From the NCBI GenBank assembly GCA_012934845.2, contig WNNJ02001261.1:1-64000 (forward strand): a stretch of 64,000 nt of DNA, given 5' to 3'. Positions 54,331 through 62,539 of this stretch are shown here, one piece after another. This stretch comes from Pomphorhynchus laevis (lineage: Eukaryota > Acanthocephala > Palaeacanthocephala > Echinorhynchida > Pomphorhynchidae). The stretch's first letter is position 1. The number at the start of each line of letters is the position of its first letter. The notes under the pieces are model-generated. The model was not told the DNA's origin. It did not search any database and saw only the letters and a program-made list of their open reading frames with translations. A program made the position numbers and the translations under genes.

Positions 54331-54480
54331 TGTCAATTTAATTATTTGATTAATTTAATTTTTTAATTATTAATAATTAAAAAATAATCAATTTAATTAA
54401 TATTATTATTAATTGATTATTATTTAAATAATCAATTTAATTATTTATTTGATTTTTTAATTATTAAATAATCGGCATGC
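54331..54480. repeat. AT-rich palindromic tract at the 5' side of the L2-like copy
   Basis: Interleaved direct and inverted units such as TTAATTATTTGATT, AATCAATTTAATTA and TTTTTTAATTATTAATAA. It resembles the tract at 45553-45769 in position (5' side of an L2-like LINE) but is pure A/T, so chance palindromes are likely to contribute. Confidence 0.5.
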
Positions 54481-55010
54481 TAATATTTAAAATTTTATCA
54501 TTTATATAGTGGCCTACTGCCTATTTTCTGTATTGATCTGTAAACGACGTAAGTTCATGCCTTGGTGTATATTATTGGATGTCTCCCTACATATTGCATC
54601 TCACATTCTGATATTGTACTCTGTATTATTATATTAATCATATTAATAATTAATATTTATAATCATATATAAAATTATATAACACATACAACCAGAAACA
54701 ATCATATCCAGAAAAAATACAAGACTTAACAACTATGATGCCGATTATTTATGTTACAAATGAGTTACAAACAATTAGCGTATTATAGAACAGCTGCTAT
54801 ATTCATAAATATAATTGCAACGTTCAGCACAATGTAAACTTAGTGTACATCAAACCAGTTATAGAAAAATTTGTAACTACGTATTATTTATGCACTCTCT
54901 CTAAATGGAGTTCACTCAATGAGAAACATCATACGACATTGCTAAGCAGTTATACGGTTGTTTAGAATTGAGAATATTAATATATAGCAATGATAAACGG
55001 AAGTAATTAC
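54481..55010. other. Intron sequence, nothing recognised
   Basis: AT-rich intron DNA adjacent to PDI exon A. I see no coding frame or element. The PDI donor (GTAATT) is at its right end. Confidence 0.5.
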
Positions 55011-55144
55011 CTTAATAAAGCTAACAAACACGACACGCTTGTCCTTTCTCAAAGTATCCAAATCTTCCTTTGTTCTTATTTCTGGTACTGCATAGCTCAT
55101 TTTAAGATCAATCCAATTTAAAATCCCTTCTACATCAGGATTGC
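55011..55144 (-). CDS. PDI exon A: end of a domain and start of b domain
   Basis: 134 nt. Acceptor ATTTTTCAAG precedes 55144 and donor AAG|GTAATT follows 55011. The first two bases complete a codon split by the upstream intron; the rest reads NPDVEGILNWIDLKM, SYAVPEIRTKEDLDTLR and KDKRVVFVSFIK. The family counterpart is YxGxRxxxDIVNWLKKRTGP...VAVIGFFK. It joins exon B at SFIK|DNSS (family GFFK|DVES). Undamaged. The active-site exon of the a domain is upstream, right of the window. Confidence 0.85.
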
Positions 55145-55479
55145 CTTGAAAAATGGATGTTAAAATGAATATTTATAAAGCATTAAAAATTAAAACTACT
55201 ATGTATGTTGAATTGATGAATAAATTATTATTCGACTATTTATATGAACACAACGATATTCTTATTACAATTTTGAAAAACTTCCAAAACAAAACAGGTG
55301 TTTTGTTGTTCCTATGACGCTAGCAGAAGCGAATGAAAAATTAATATAAATGTGTCTTGTTGATTTTGTTTCAAAATTTCAATTTTGAAAATGGATAGGA
55401 TCAGTTATTTTTAATCACAATATTTGATTTTTTAATTGACTAGTCAATGTTTAAAACACATTACACCTGTTCTGAAAAA

Positions 55480-55629
55480 TTACAGTTCGTTGTTATCAAC
55501 TTCTTTCTCGTCACTATTGTCTTCATTCTCGACATCATCAGAGTTTGTGTTTACGTCATCGTCCGCATTCTCTATGAAGTGAAGACTGATGTCGTCATCG
55601 CTGCTCTCATCAACGTCGAGCTTTACATT
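55480..55629 (-). other. Acidic coding-like stretch downstream of the EF-hand fragment
   Basis: Minus-strand frame NVKLDVDESSDDDISLHFIE followed by NADDDVNTNSDDVENEDNSD and EKEVDNNEL to TAA 55480. Very rich in Asp, Glu and Asn. It follows the EF-hand-like fragment in the same frame after one stop. It may be a degraded acidic tail or a chance frame; no family is recognised. Confidence 0.25.
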
Positions 55630-55713
55630 CTATATCTTCTTTCCGATGGCGTTTACGACATTTGTCCTTCCGTCGCCGTTATCGGCTTCAATTGTCATCA
55701 TCTCTTCTCCAGC
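55630..55713 (-). pseudogene. Calmodulin-like pseudogene, fourth EF-hand part
   Basis: Minus-strand frame AGEEMMTIEADNGDGRTNVV then NAIGKKI and a stop. It aligns with calmodulin EF4 (DEMIREADIDGDGQVN) at E-M, EAD, GDG and N, and its stop falls about where calmodulin ends. It lies 3' of the EF2-EF3 fragment, in the right order, with about 0.9 kb between. Short, so only moderately supported. Confidence 0.4.
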
Positions 55714-55975
55714 TCATTGAGATAATTCCCTCGGCAAATCCCTCTGACGAAAAGTATGATCGGCCAACGCGCTTCCTAGGTAAATTGTTGGCAGTTCATC
55801 CTCATCTTCGCCTGGTATATCTCTTATTTTTCATTTAATGTCCTGACGTCATTGAATCCATTTTCGACTTCCGTGAAATTAGTTTGATTTCAAATGTCAC
55901 TGTAATTTACCCCGTTCACAAGAACCGACTGTTGATCTAACAGTTGCTACAAGATGAGAGTGTTCCTGAGCACCG

Positions 55976-56170
55976 TTAAATAGATGCTTTTGAAATAGTC
56001 AAGTTTTCTGAGAGCTCGTTAATTAGAATCTGTTGATTCTTTATTCTACGGTTGAGGTCAGCAATGTCGATATCCGTCGCTTTGAGTTTTTCGTCTACGG
56101 CGATTTCTTCGCGGAATTTCGTGTTCTCGTTATATATACGCTGCACTTTCTGTAAACCATGTCGTTCCAG
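55976..56170 (-). other. Unidentified coiled-coil-like coding fragment
   Basis: Minus-strand frame of 64 codons: LERHGLQKVQRIYNENTKFR, EEIAVDEKLKATDIDIADLN, RRIKNQQILINELSENLTIS. Charged heptad-like helix. Not a known part of calmodulin or of the LINEs here; perhaps a remnant of another host transcript. A stop precedes it, and the rest of 56171-56640 shows nothing I can name. Confidence 0.3.
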
Positions 56171-56639
56171 CTATTTTGTGTTCAATTGGCGCTAGATATA
56201 GCTGAGCATATGCCGATGACGTCTGAGGCGTTGTGCAGGCAGCGGCTTTGACATTTGCGAATCCGTATACTTTTCACAGATGAATACTGAGTATTTTCTA
56301 TTTCTGATCATATCATTTATCTTGAATAGAGTTCCGAAACGTGATCGTTTGAGGGTGTTGGACAGAGAACTCGTGTTATCGTTAACCGGTGTACCTCGAT
56401 CAGGTGTGGTGTTGTTGCATGAAGTCGATACGTAGATTCATCTGACATGTGAAAGTCAATAGATACTTTGTCAGGGGGTTGCAGTTACTCACTGTGGGAA
56501 AAATCTATCACGTGTTTCGCATTGGACGGGAATGAAATAAAGGCAGAAAGCTGCAGCATTTCATGAAGACATGATTTAATTTGGCGCAACACGTGCTAGT
56601 GGCATTAAACGTATATATCCAGACATGATTTGATTCCAT

Positions 56640-56960
56640 TCACACGCGTTTCCTAAACGTTTTGCAGTTCCTTATCGCAGGTCAACTTGCCTCCTCGGTT
56701 GGTCATGATTTACCGTAGCTCGGATGCTGATGTGAAACCGTTCTCGTAATTATCGAAACCTTTGAAGGATTTACAGTATTCCTCCTCGCTGTGAGTTTCT
56801 CTCAGCTTCGTGCCTGTCATTTTGAGAGATTCGGTAAAGTCAAAGGATCCTTTGTTCTCCCCGACCACCTCGTTGAATGTCTCCTGTAGATCAGTTTCTG
56901 TCATTAATGAAGTGAGGTTTCGTCGTCCCAGGTATGTGCGATGAAACGACCGGTTTGTCG
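56640..56960 (-). pseudogene. Calmodulin-like pseudogene, EF2-EF3 part
   Basis: Minus-strand frame TETDLQETFNEVVGENKGSF, DFTESLKMTGTKLRETHSEE, EYCKSFKGFDNYENGFTSAS, ELR, then a stop, IMTNRGGKLTCDKELQNV and another stop. Calmodulin has [77 protein letters not shown]. The match is co-linear over more than 80 residues. Upstream, LGRRNLTSLM extends it (LGQNPTEAEL). Several calcium ligands in both loops are lost. No introns are present, so it is probably a retroposed copy. Confidence 0.65.
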
Positions 56961-57039
56961 TTCACTGTAAACATGTGTAGCTCGGGAGGAGACACAATTG
57001 CGGCTGTAGCTACTGCTACTTCGCTGTTTTCCAATGAAG

Positions 57040-57756
57040 CCTAAATCGCTCGCGCGTTTCCGCGCATTAAAGTCACTGAAGCTTCCTGAAATATCCTTGA
57101 ATATGTTATAGGGTAAGGTGTGCCTACTACTCGATTTTCAAAAGTAGCGATTTTACGGACCAAAGCCTCTCCCATGTCGTTCCATCCTTCGAAGCTCTGT
57201 ACTACTGCTGGCCTAAAGTTGTAGCCGGCGGACTCCACGCGCTGTTTATACTTACGACATTTAATGGCTTCTGCGTAAGCGTGGCTGTCGAACTTCCGAT
57301 CGTTACAGCCATCGATGCGTAAGTCGGTTGTAAAGGGTTTGTCACCGCGTGCCAACCTCACACATGTCGCTGCGGAACCAAAATAGACTCACTAGGCACT
57401 CATGACCTCAGTTGTTCACGTTACGCATGTCGCTTGCCAGGCACTCTTTGGTTAACTCAATTATTGTTGACGCACTTAAAAAGGCACAAATCCCAAGCCG
57501 TCTAGCATCTCCAGGGTTATTCCGATCTGATGACAAACGCCCAGATACAGCCTCGGATGGGTCCCCATAGAGAAGGATATCTGCCAGTCTCTCCTGTAAG
57601 TCCGGTAGGAAGTTACACGGTCCAACCCTACATGCATCCTCGCTCGTTGGGCGGCGCGAAAGACTACGTCCCAAATAGCATCATGCCTGAAGCCTTCGAA
57701 GCCTCCGAACTGACAAGTTAGAGCGTGCAACCCATAACGGTTGCCGTGACAATAGC
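57040..57756 (-). mobile_element. RLE-B LINE 3' fragment (endonuclease region)
   Basis: Minus strand from 57756: HALTCQFGGFEGFRHDAIWD (zinc-knuckle and RHD block), VVFRAAQRARMHVGL, then in another frame FLPDLQERLADILLYGDPSE (RLE PD-type motif) and AEAIKCRKYKQRVESAGYNF near 57250, ending VTLMRGNARAI at 57041. Three frames are used, so it is broken. It starts at its 5' edge in the hairpin tract 57757-57919. Confidence 0.7.
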
Positions 57757-57919
57757 ATCGGCTGCATCTGTAGACGCTGGGCGTTAACAGATGCAGCCGA
57801 TGGGGATCGGCTGCATCTGTTAACCGGGATCCGTTAACAGATCCCCTTTTGGTAGGGGATCGTATTCTAACGATATATTAGAAACCTACCCGATGTGTGT
57901 GATCCGCTAGCCGGATCAC
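57757..57919. repeat. Run of five hairpins (zig-zag tract)
   Basis: ATCGGCTGCATCTG (57757-57770); GTTAACAGATGCAGCCGAT (57783-57801) paired perfectly with 57806-57824 over a GGGG loop; GGGATC/GATCCC (57826-57831, 57840-57845); GATCCCC/GGGGATC (57840-57846, 57855-57861); TTCTAA/TTAGAA (57865-57870, 57878-57883); GTGATCCG/CGGATCAC (57899-57906, 57912-57919). Each new hairpin re-uses the end of the previous one. Confidence 0.95.
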
Positions 57920-57955
57920 CCGTTTTTCATGCTGCCACTTGCAATGAATGTTTTT

Positions 57956-58416
57956 AATTGTATTTGATTGCATCTGTGAGCTGAAATTTTTCCGATTGTG
58001 GCACGATATTATCCTCACAGGTATTGATCTTATTTTTGATACAGCAGGACGCTACTAATCAGTCTGGGTGGGTCTCATCAGCTGCTGACCCAGACCTACA
58101 TTTCACGTTTCGTTACATTCACCAAAAGTAATATACAGAAATGTATATCTACACCACTGGAGCAGCCAGCATAATGGATGTTGCGTTGAATCACGATACA
58201 GACGTCCTGAGTTCAAATCCGATCAGCATCAGTCAACGGAGAAAGCAGATAATAAGGGTCGAAACGTGAAATGTAGGTCTGGGTCAGCAGCTGATGAGAC
58301 CCACCCAGACTGATTAGTAGCGTCCTGCTGTATCAAAAATAAGATCAATACCTGTGAGGATAATATAGTGCTACAATCGAAAAAATTTCAGCTCATAGAT
58401 GCAATCAAATACAATT
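57956..58416. mobile_element. Foldback element with a tRNA-like centre
   Basis: Two arms of 157 bases (57956-58112 and 58260-58416) are near-perfect reverse complements, from AATTGTATTTGATTGCATC inward to CACGTTTCG. The 147-base centre contains a tRNA-like Pol III promoter. The arms are shared with the 24311-24530 element. No ORF. It may be a foldback transposon that captured a SINE head, or a SINE whose body was copied in inverted orientation. Confidence 0.8.
58155..58235 (+). ncRNA. tRNA-like SINE head with A and B boxes
   Basis: CAGCATAATGGATG (about 58168) resembles an A box and AGTTCAAATCC (58209-58219) matches the B-box consensus exactly, about 40 bases apart as in tRNAs. The stem pairing of a functional tRNA is not evident, so it is a tRNA-derived promoter and not a tRNA gene. 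Confidence 0.55.
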
Positions 58417-59772
58417 TGATGTATTATATTTTATATTATATGGTATGCATGAATGCTCATGCAAAAATATGTTTCTTGTAAATTTAAATATGTCATCTTT
58501 ACGATATAAATTAATAGTAGTTTTAGTTAATGTTAATTTAATGTTCATATCTAGATATACACCTTCTTTATCATTAATATTGGTTTTGTTAAGAATAAGG
58601 CTTTCTGGATAAATGTGCTCACTAATTGAATAAAAATTATTAGAATTAAATACACATATATCATCAATGTATCGAAACATATATTTCATATATTTATATT
58701 GTTTAGATTTAGTTTTTACACAGTTATGAACAAATTCATATTCTATAAAGCTTAAAAACAAGTCAGCTATAATTGGGCTACTATTACCACCCATTGGAAC
58801 ACCTTTTACTTGTCTAAATATAGATGTCCCTACTTTTAAATAATTTTGATTTATCAAAATATTTAAGGATTCTATTAATTCAATTTTATCCATATATTTA
58901 TATTTATTTGATGGTTTAATTTTTGTTAGATAGGCGTTATAATTATTATAACATATATATGTATATCTTTTTCCGAATATAAGATTAATTAATTTTACTA
59001 ACGCTTCTTTAATATCTACTAAATCTAGATTTGTATAAAGAGTACTAAAATCGTATGTATTTATATTTTGAAAATTTATTCATTTTGTCTGTTCTAAAAA
59101 TTCTTTTGTAGAATTAATACTGAAATAGTGTTTTATACCAGTATTAATTTCGATTACCTTGCAATATTTTTTAAAGTGTGCTTTAATTACTTTAAGTATT
59201 TTATTCATATAAACAGAAAGTGGTTTTAATGTACATTTAAAACGCACTACATATGAACCTAGGTTTTATTGGATTTTTATGTAATTTTGGATTCCAATAT
59301 AATATAGGTATAGTTTTATCATCTAATTCAACCTTTATACCATTTTTATCCATTATAGAACAGTGACTTGTAATAATTGTTTCTAAACTCAACTCACTAC
59401 GTTCATATGTTGGATTTACATTTAAATCATTAGAATTAACCTCTTTCATTAGTATATCATAATAAAGCTTTTTGCATATGAAGACAAAGTTATTACTTGC
59501 TTTATCAATAGTTGTTATTATATAGTTATCCTTTAATTTAGTAAGTTCTTTATACATATCTTTATTAATTTTATCTTTCCTTTTATAATTGTTTGTTATT
59601 TTCATTTTATTTTTAATTTTATCAAATATATAATCTTTCCAAATTTTTATCTTAGATATATTCGAGCTTTCACTATTAATCAGCTTACTAAAGTAATCAT
59701 TTAAGTTATTATATAACGAATTGTAAATTTTATTTTTGTCGTTGTTATTATTATTTATTCTATTTTTAATAC
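58416..59772 (-). mobile_element. Naiad-type PLE, second copy (RT part), split by an RLE-Cys LINE
   Basis: Almost identical to 38640-39990. The frame 58893-58405 matches the RT of the best copy over about 150 residues without change, and 59605-59237 covers the N-terminal RT. One short break lies between them. The 3' end is missing: it stops after IKYNT where the foldback arm begins. Upstream it is interrupted at 59772 by an RLE-Cys LINE and resumes at 62357. Confidence 0.85.
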
Positions 59773-59789
59773 TTTAAGTCATTTGTCAA

Positions 59790-60683
59790 TTGGTACTACA
59801 GCGTCCACCATCAAGAAAGGTTGTAGTAATCAGGCGAGTTTTAGAAAGAAGGTTAGAAATGTGGAGTCTGCACAAATTTACAGATCTCATCAAAGAAGGG
59901 ATGTGCCTACAAAACAAATTGCGATTACAAAAAGATCAAAAGTTGCCGGATGGCATGCTATCAAAAAAACTATTTTCATCTCGAATGAAGGTTGGTAACA
60001 CAAAAAGTGCTTTGAAACTCCTTATGCAAAGTGAAACGCAGAAACCAATATATTCCATGGATGATTGCGTTGTTGGTATCCTAGTTAAGGATCACATTTC
60101 TAAATTGCACCCTCCTGCAAGCGGTATACATGCGGAAGCATATTTGACAGAAAGCCTGTTGGGTTGTGTCCCGCATCACCCTGTTGAGTTCACAGTGATT
60201 GACAATACACACATCCTTTCGAACGCAAAGAAAATTCACGGAGGGGGAGGCCCCTCTGGTATGACTTCAACAATGCTACGACTGATGCTAACATCATTTA
60301 AGAGTCATTCCGAAAAATTTGCAAATGTCTTAGCTGATCTTGCAATAAGAATAGCGACGGAACGTATTTTGCCTGAACATATGGAAGCCTTTACTGCGTG
60401 TCGAGTTGTTGCGCTAAACAAACATCCTGGAATACGGCCGATCGGGGTAGGTTAAGTGGTCAGAAGACTAGTTGGAAAAGTTATCCTCCAAGTGGCAAAT
60501 GAGAGTTTGAAATCTGTAGCAGGAGTGGAACAGTTATGTGCAGGTCAAAAAGCAGGCATTGAATTCGCGATACATAGTATTAGAAGCAAATTCTTTTCGA
60601 ATCAGTCATTTGGATTGCTAGCCGTCGATGCAAAGAATCATTTAATCTTGAAAAGAATGAGTCCAAACAGAACAAATGACTGA
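59790..60683 (+). CDS. RLE-Cys LINE: linker, pre-RT block and RT fingers (one stop)
   Basis: Linker helix RRVLERRLEMWSLHKF, then GGGGPSGMTSTMLRLML (pre-RT block), RVVALNKHPGIRPIGVG (fingers), a TAA at 60453, VRRLVGKVILQVANESL, AGIEFAIHSIRS and GLLAVDAKN (motif A, partial). After this the sequence jumps toward motif B, which is in the next frame from 60686. The stop replaces a conserved Glu codon (family RPIGVGEV.RR). Confidence 0.75.
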
Positions 60684-60685
60684 TT

Positions 60686-62245
60686 TTGACACAGGGAGAC
60701 CCACTTGCCATGGCTGCATTTGCAGTGTCATCACTTGCAATGATTTCTCGAATAAAAACCATGATACCAGGTATATTTCAAAGGTGGTATGCAGATGACG
60801 CGTCATTTGTGGGAAGTGTCGATGAATTGAAAAGGGTTTGGGACTGGCTAGAAGTACATGGACCAGAATATGGTTATTTCATAAATGCAGAAAAGTCAAA
60901 GCTTTTACTTCATCAAGGTGCGCAAATTAACCTAGTGCAAGAAAGTCCTATCATGCACGTAGAAACGGTCTATAACGGATTGGTCGTTCTGGGATCGATG
61001 ATAGGTTCATCGGATTTTATGGACTTGACACTCAACAAGCGAATTTTGGATTGGGTAAGATTGATTCACAGTTTGGTTGATGTTGCATCGGTTGATGTTC
61101 ATTCGGCATATTGTGCATTTATATATGGAGCGCAATTTAAATGGCTGCATTTATTGAGGACAACTAAATGCACTCGCTTTTCGTTGGAGAAATTGCGAAC
61201 AGAGATATTCCAGACATTAGTGAAAGCATTAACCAATAAGAATATGTCACATGTTTTTGAAATGGTATATGCGCTACCCATATCGAGTGGAGGGTTAGGA
61301 ATTCGAGATCCGGTTGAGGATAGTGAGGATCAGTACAAGTGTTCACTACAGCTATCAGTCAATATGGAGTTGTCCAGCCAATCAGAACCTGAACTTGATA
61401 TTTGGGAAAACATAAAGATAGTAAATGAAAGAAAATTGAAGAAATTGAAACAAAGGATAACAGACACATCACCAGAATTGGAGATGTTGCTGGATTACGC
61501 GAGTATGAAAGGGGCATCAAATTGGTTAACAACAAGACCGATTAGTTTAAAGGGTTGGCACCTATCTAATGATGAATTCCACGATGCTTTAGCAGCTCGG
61601 TATAACTGGACTCCAGACAACCTTCCCATGAAGTGTGCGTGTGAGGAAGACTTAACGACAACACATGCGTTATCGTGTAGAAGAGGCGCTATTCCGATCA
61701 TACGACATAACGAGATTCGTGACATTTTGACTGCAAAACTCACGCAGGTGTGCAAAAGTGTTGGAGTAGAACCACAGTTGAACCCCGTTCCTACAAATCA
61801 TATATTTACATCAGCAGTGACAACACGTGATGGTGCAGCGCGTGCAGATATAGTATGCAGTGGCTTGTTCGGAGAAAGGATGGAGCGGACGTTTGTTGAC
61901 GTCAGTTTATTTAATAATCATGCTTCATCCTCTCAATCGAAATCAATAGAGTCGGTATTTCATTACCATGAGAAGAGAAAACGTTCAAAATACGAGGAAA
62001 GAATAATTGACATTGAGCGTAGTATTTTCTGTCCCTTTATAATGGCGACCAATGGTGCAATTGGACCATCTGCTTCTGGTTTGCTACGAACACTAGCACA
62101 CAAACTATATGTCAATAGTGGTGAATCCTACGCTGATATGATTTCTGAGTTGCGAAATAATTTGAGCATCTGTACAGCAAAAATGGTTTCATGCTGCTTT
62201 CGTTCACCAAGAGTGAAAATTTTTGTTACACGTGAACTATGGTGA
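60686..62245 (+). CDS. RLE-Cys LINE: RT motif B to restriction-like endonuclease
   Basis: This is a 519-codon open frame. TQGDPLAMAAFAVSSLAMIS (motif B), QRWYADDASFVGSV (motif C), YGYFINAEKSKLLL (motif D), a long thumb (IYGAQFKWLHLLRT, PISSGGLGIRDP), CACEEDLTTTHALSC (zinc knuckle), IIRHNEIRDIL, then ARADIVCSGLFGE and RTFVDVSLFNN (restriction-like nuclease, ADI...DVS), and IERSIFCPFIMATNGAIG. It is uninterrupted, the longest open frame in the window, and gives the clearest C-terminal half of the family. TGA 62243 is followed by a 3' tail of about 100 bases and poly-A. Confidence 0.85.
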   Translation: MTQGDPLAMAAFAVSSLAMISRIKTMIPGIFQRWYADDASFVGSVDELKRVWDWLEVHGPEYGYFINAEKSKLLLHQGAQINLVQESPIMHVETVYNGLVVLGSMIGSSDFMDLTLNKRILDWVRLIHSLVDVASVDVHSAYCAFIYGAQFKWLHLLRTTKCTRFSLEKLRTEIFQTLVKALTNKNMSHVFEMVYALPISSGGLGIRDPVEDSEDQYKCSLQLSVNMELSSQSEPELDIWENIKIVNERKLKKLKQRITDTSPELEMLLDYASMKGASNWLTTRPISLKGWHLSNDEFHDALAARYNWTPDNLPMKCACEEDLTTTHALSCRRGAIPIIRHNEIRDILTAKLTQVCKSVGVEPQLNPVPTNHIFTSAVTTRDGAARADIVCSGLFGERMERTFVDVSLFNNHASSSQSKSIESVFHYHEKRKRSKYEERIIDIERSIFCPFIMATNGAIGPSASGLLRTLAHKLYVNSGESYADMISELRNNLSICTAKMVSCCFRSPRVKIFVTRELW

Positions 62246-62356
62246 TACAAAATCAAGAAAATATAATAAACATTGTTGAATAGTAATATTTTTTATTTTT
62301 TATTTGTGACTCAATTGCGCTGGCTTTGTAAATAAATTATCTTTATCTAAAAAAAA

Positions 62357-62500
62357 TTTTAATACCCTTTGATAGCAGCTTTCTTAATTCACAATTTTCA
62401 ATTAATTCTAGATTATGGGTACACATATGTTCATATATTTTATCTAAACTAAGACTTTACAATTGCATTCTATTTCCATTATGTTTATAATAATAAAGAA
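62357..62500 (-). mobile_element. Naiad, continuation beyond the RLE-Cys insertion
   Basis: Matches 39990-40140 of the best Naiad copy (the CxC linker region), starting inside the duplicated TTTTAATAC. Short, then lost. Confidence 0.75.
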
Positions 62501-62539
62501 TTTGTTATATCACCAAAAATAAATAAAATACATGAAAAA

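Larger units (their letters stand above)
6966..55144 (-). other. Protein disulfide-isomerase gene locus (internal part, four exons)
   Basis: Four separated minus-strand segments, each bounded by AG and GT on the correct sides, give one continuous protein with no overlap or gap: exon A 55144-55011, exon B 37678-37535, exon C 24881-24777, exon D 7313-6966. The product matches the end of the a domain, the b domain and the b' domain of PDIA1/P4HB, a thiol oxidoreductase and chaperone of the ER lumen. Phases agree (A ends phase 0; B, C and D are 144, 105 and 348 nt, all multiples of three). The CGHC active-site exons and the ER-retention C-terminus are not in the window. Introns are 17,332, 12,653 and 17,463 nt and consist mostly of retroelements in both orientations. 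Confidence 0.85.
59773..62356 (+). mobile_element. RLE-Cys LINE inserted in a Naiad, with target-site duplication
   Basis: TTTTAATAC stands on both sides (59764-59772 and 62357-62365), and an eight-A tail ends the element (62349-62356). 5' truncated: it starts in the linker, without finger or leader. RT and endonuclease frames follow. Being inside a young Naiad, it is younger still. Lesions: a stop at 60453, loss of about 50 codons between RT motifs A and B, and a frame change there. Confidence 0.9.

Noticed and set aside
55447-55725. Hydrophobic plus-strand ORF that looks like a membrane protein
   Set aside because: It is the complement of an acidic Asp/Glu/Asn-rich frame on the minus strand; such antisense frames are always hydrophobic.
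58155-58235. Functional tRNA gene
   Set aside because: The B box is good, but acceptor, anticodon and T stems do not pair convincingly; a SINE-type head fits better.
58240-58350. Hammerhead ribozyme in the foldback arms (CTGATGAG, GGTCGAAAC, and CAGCAG pairing with CTGCTG)
   Set aside because: The core pieces are present but not in an order, even circularly permuted, that gives a hammerhead. The match probably follows from the nested palindromes.
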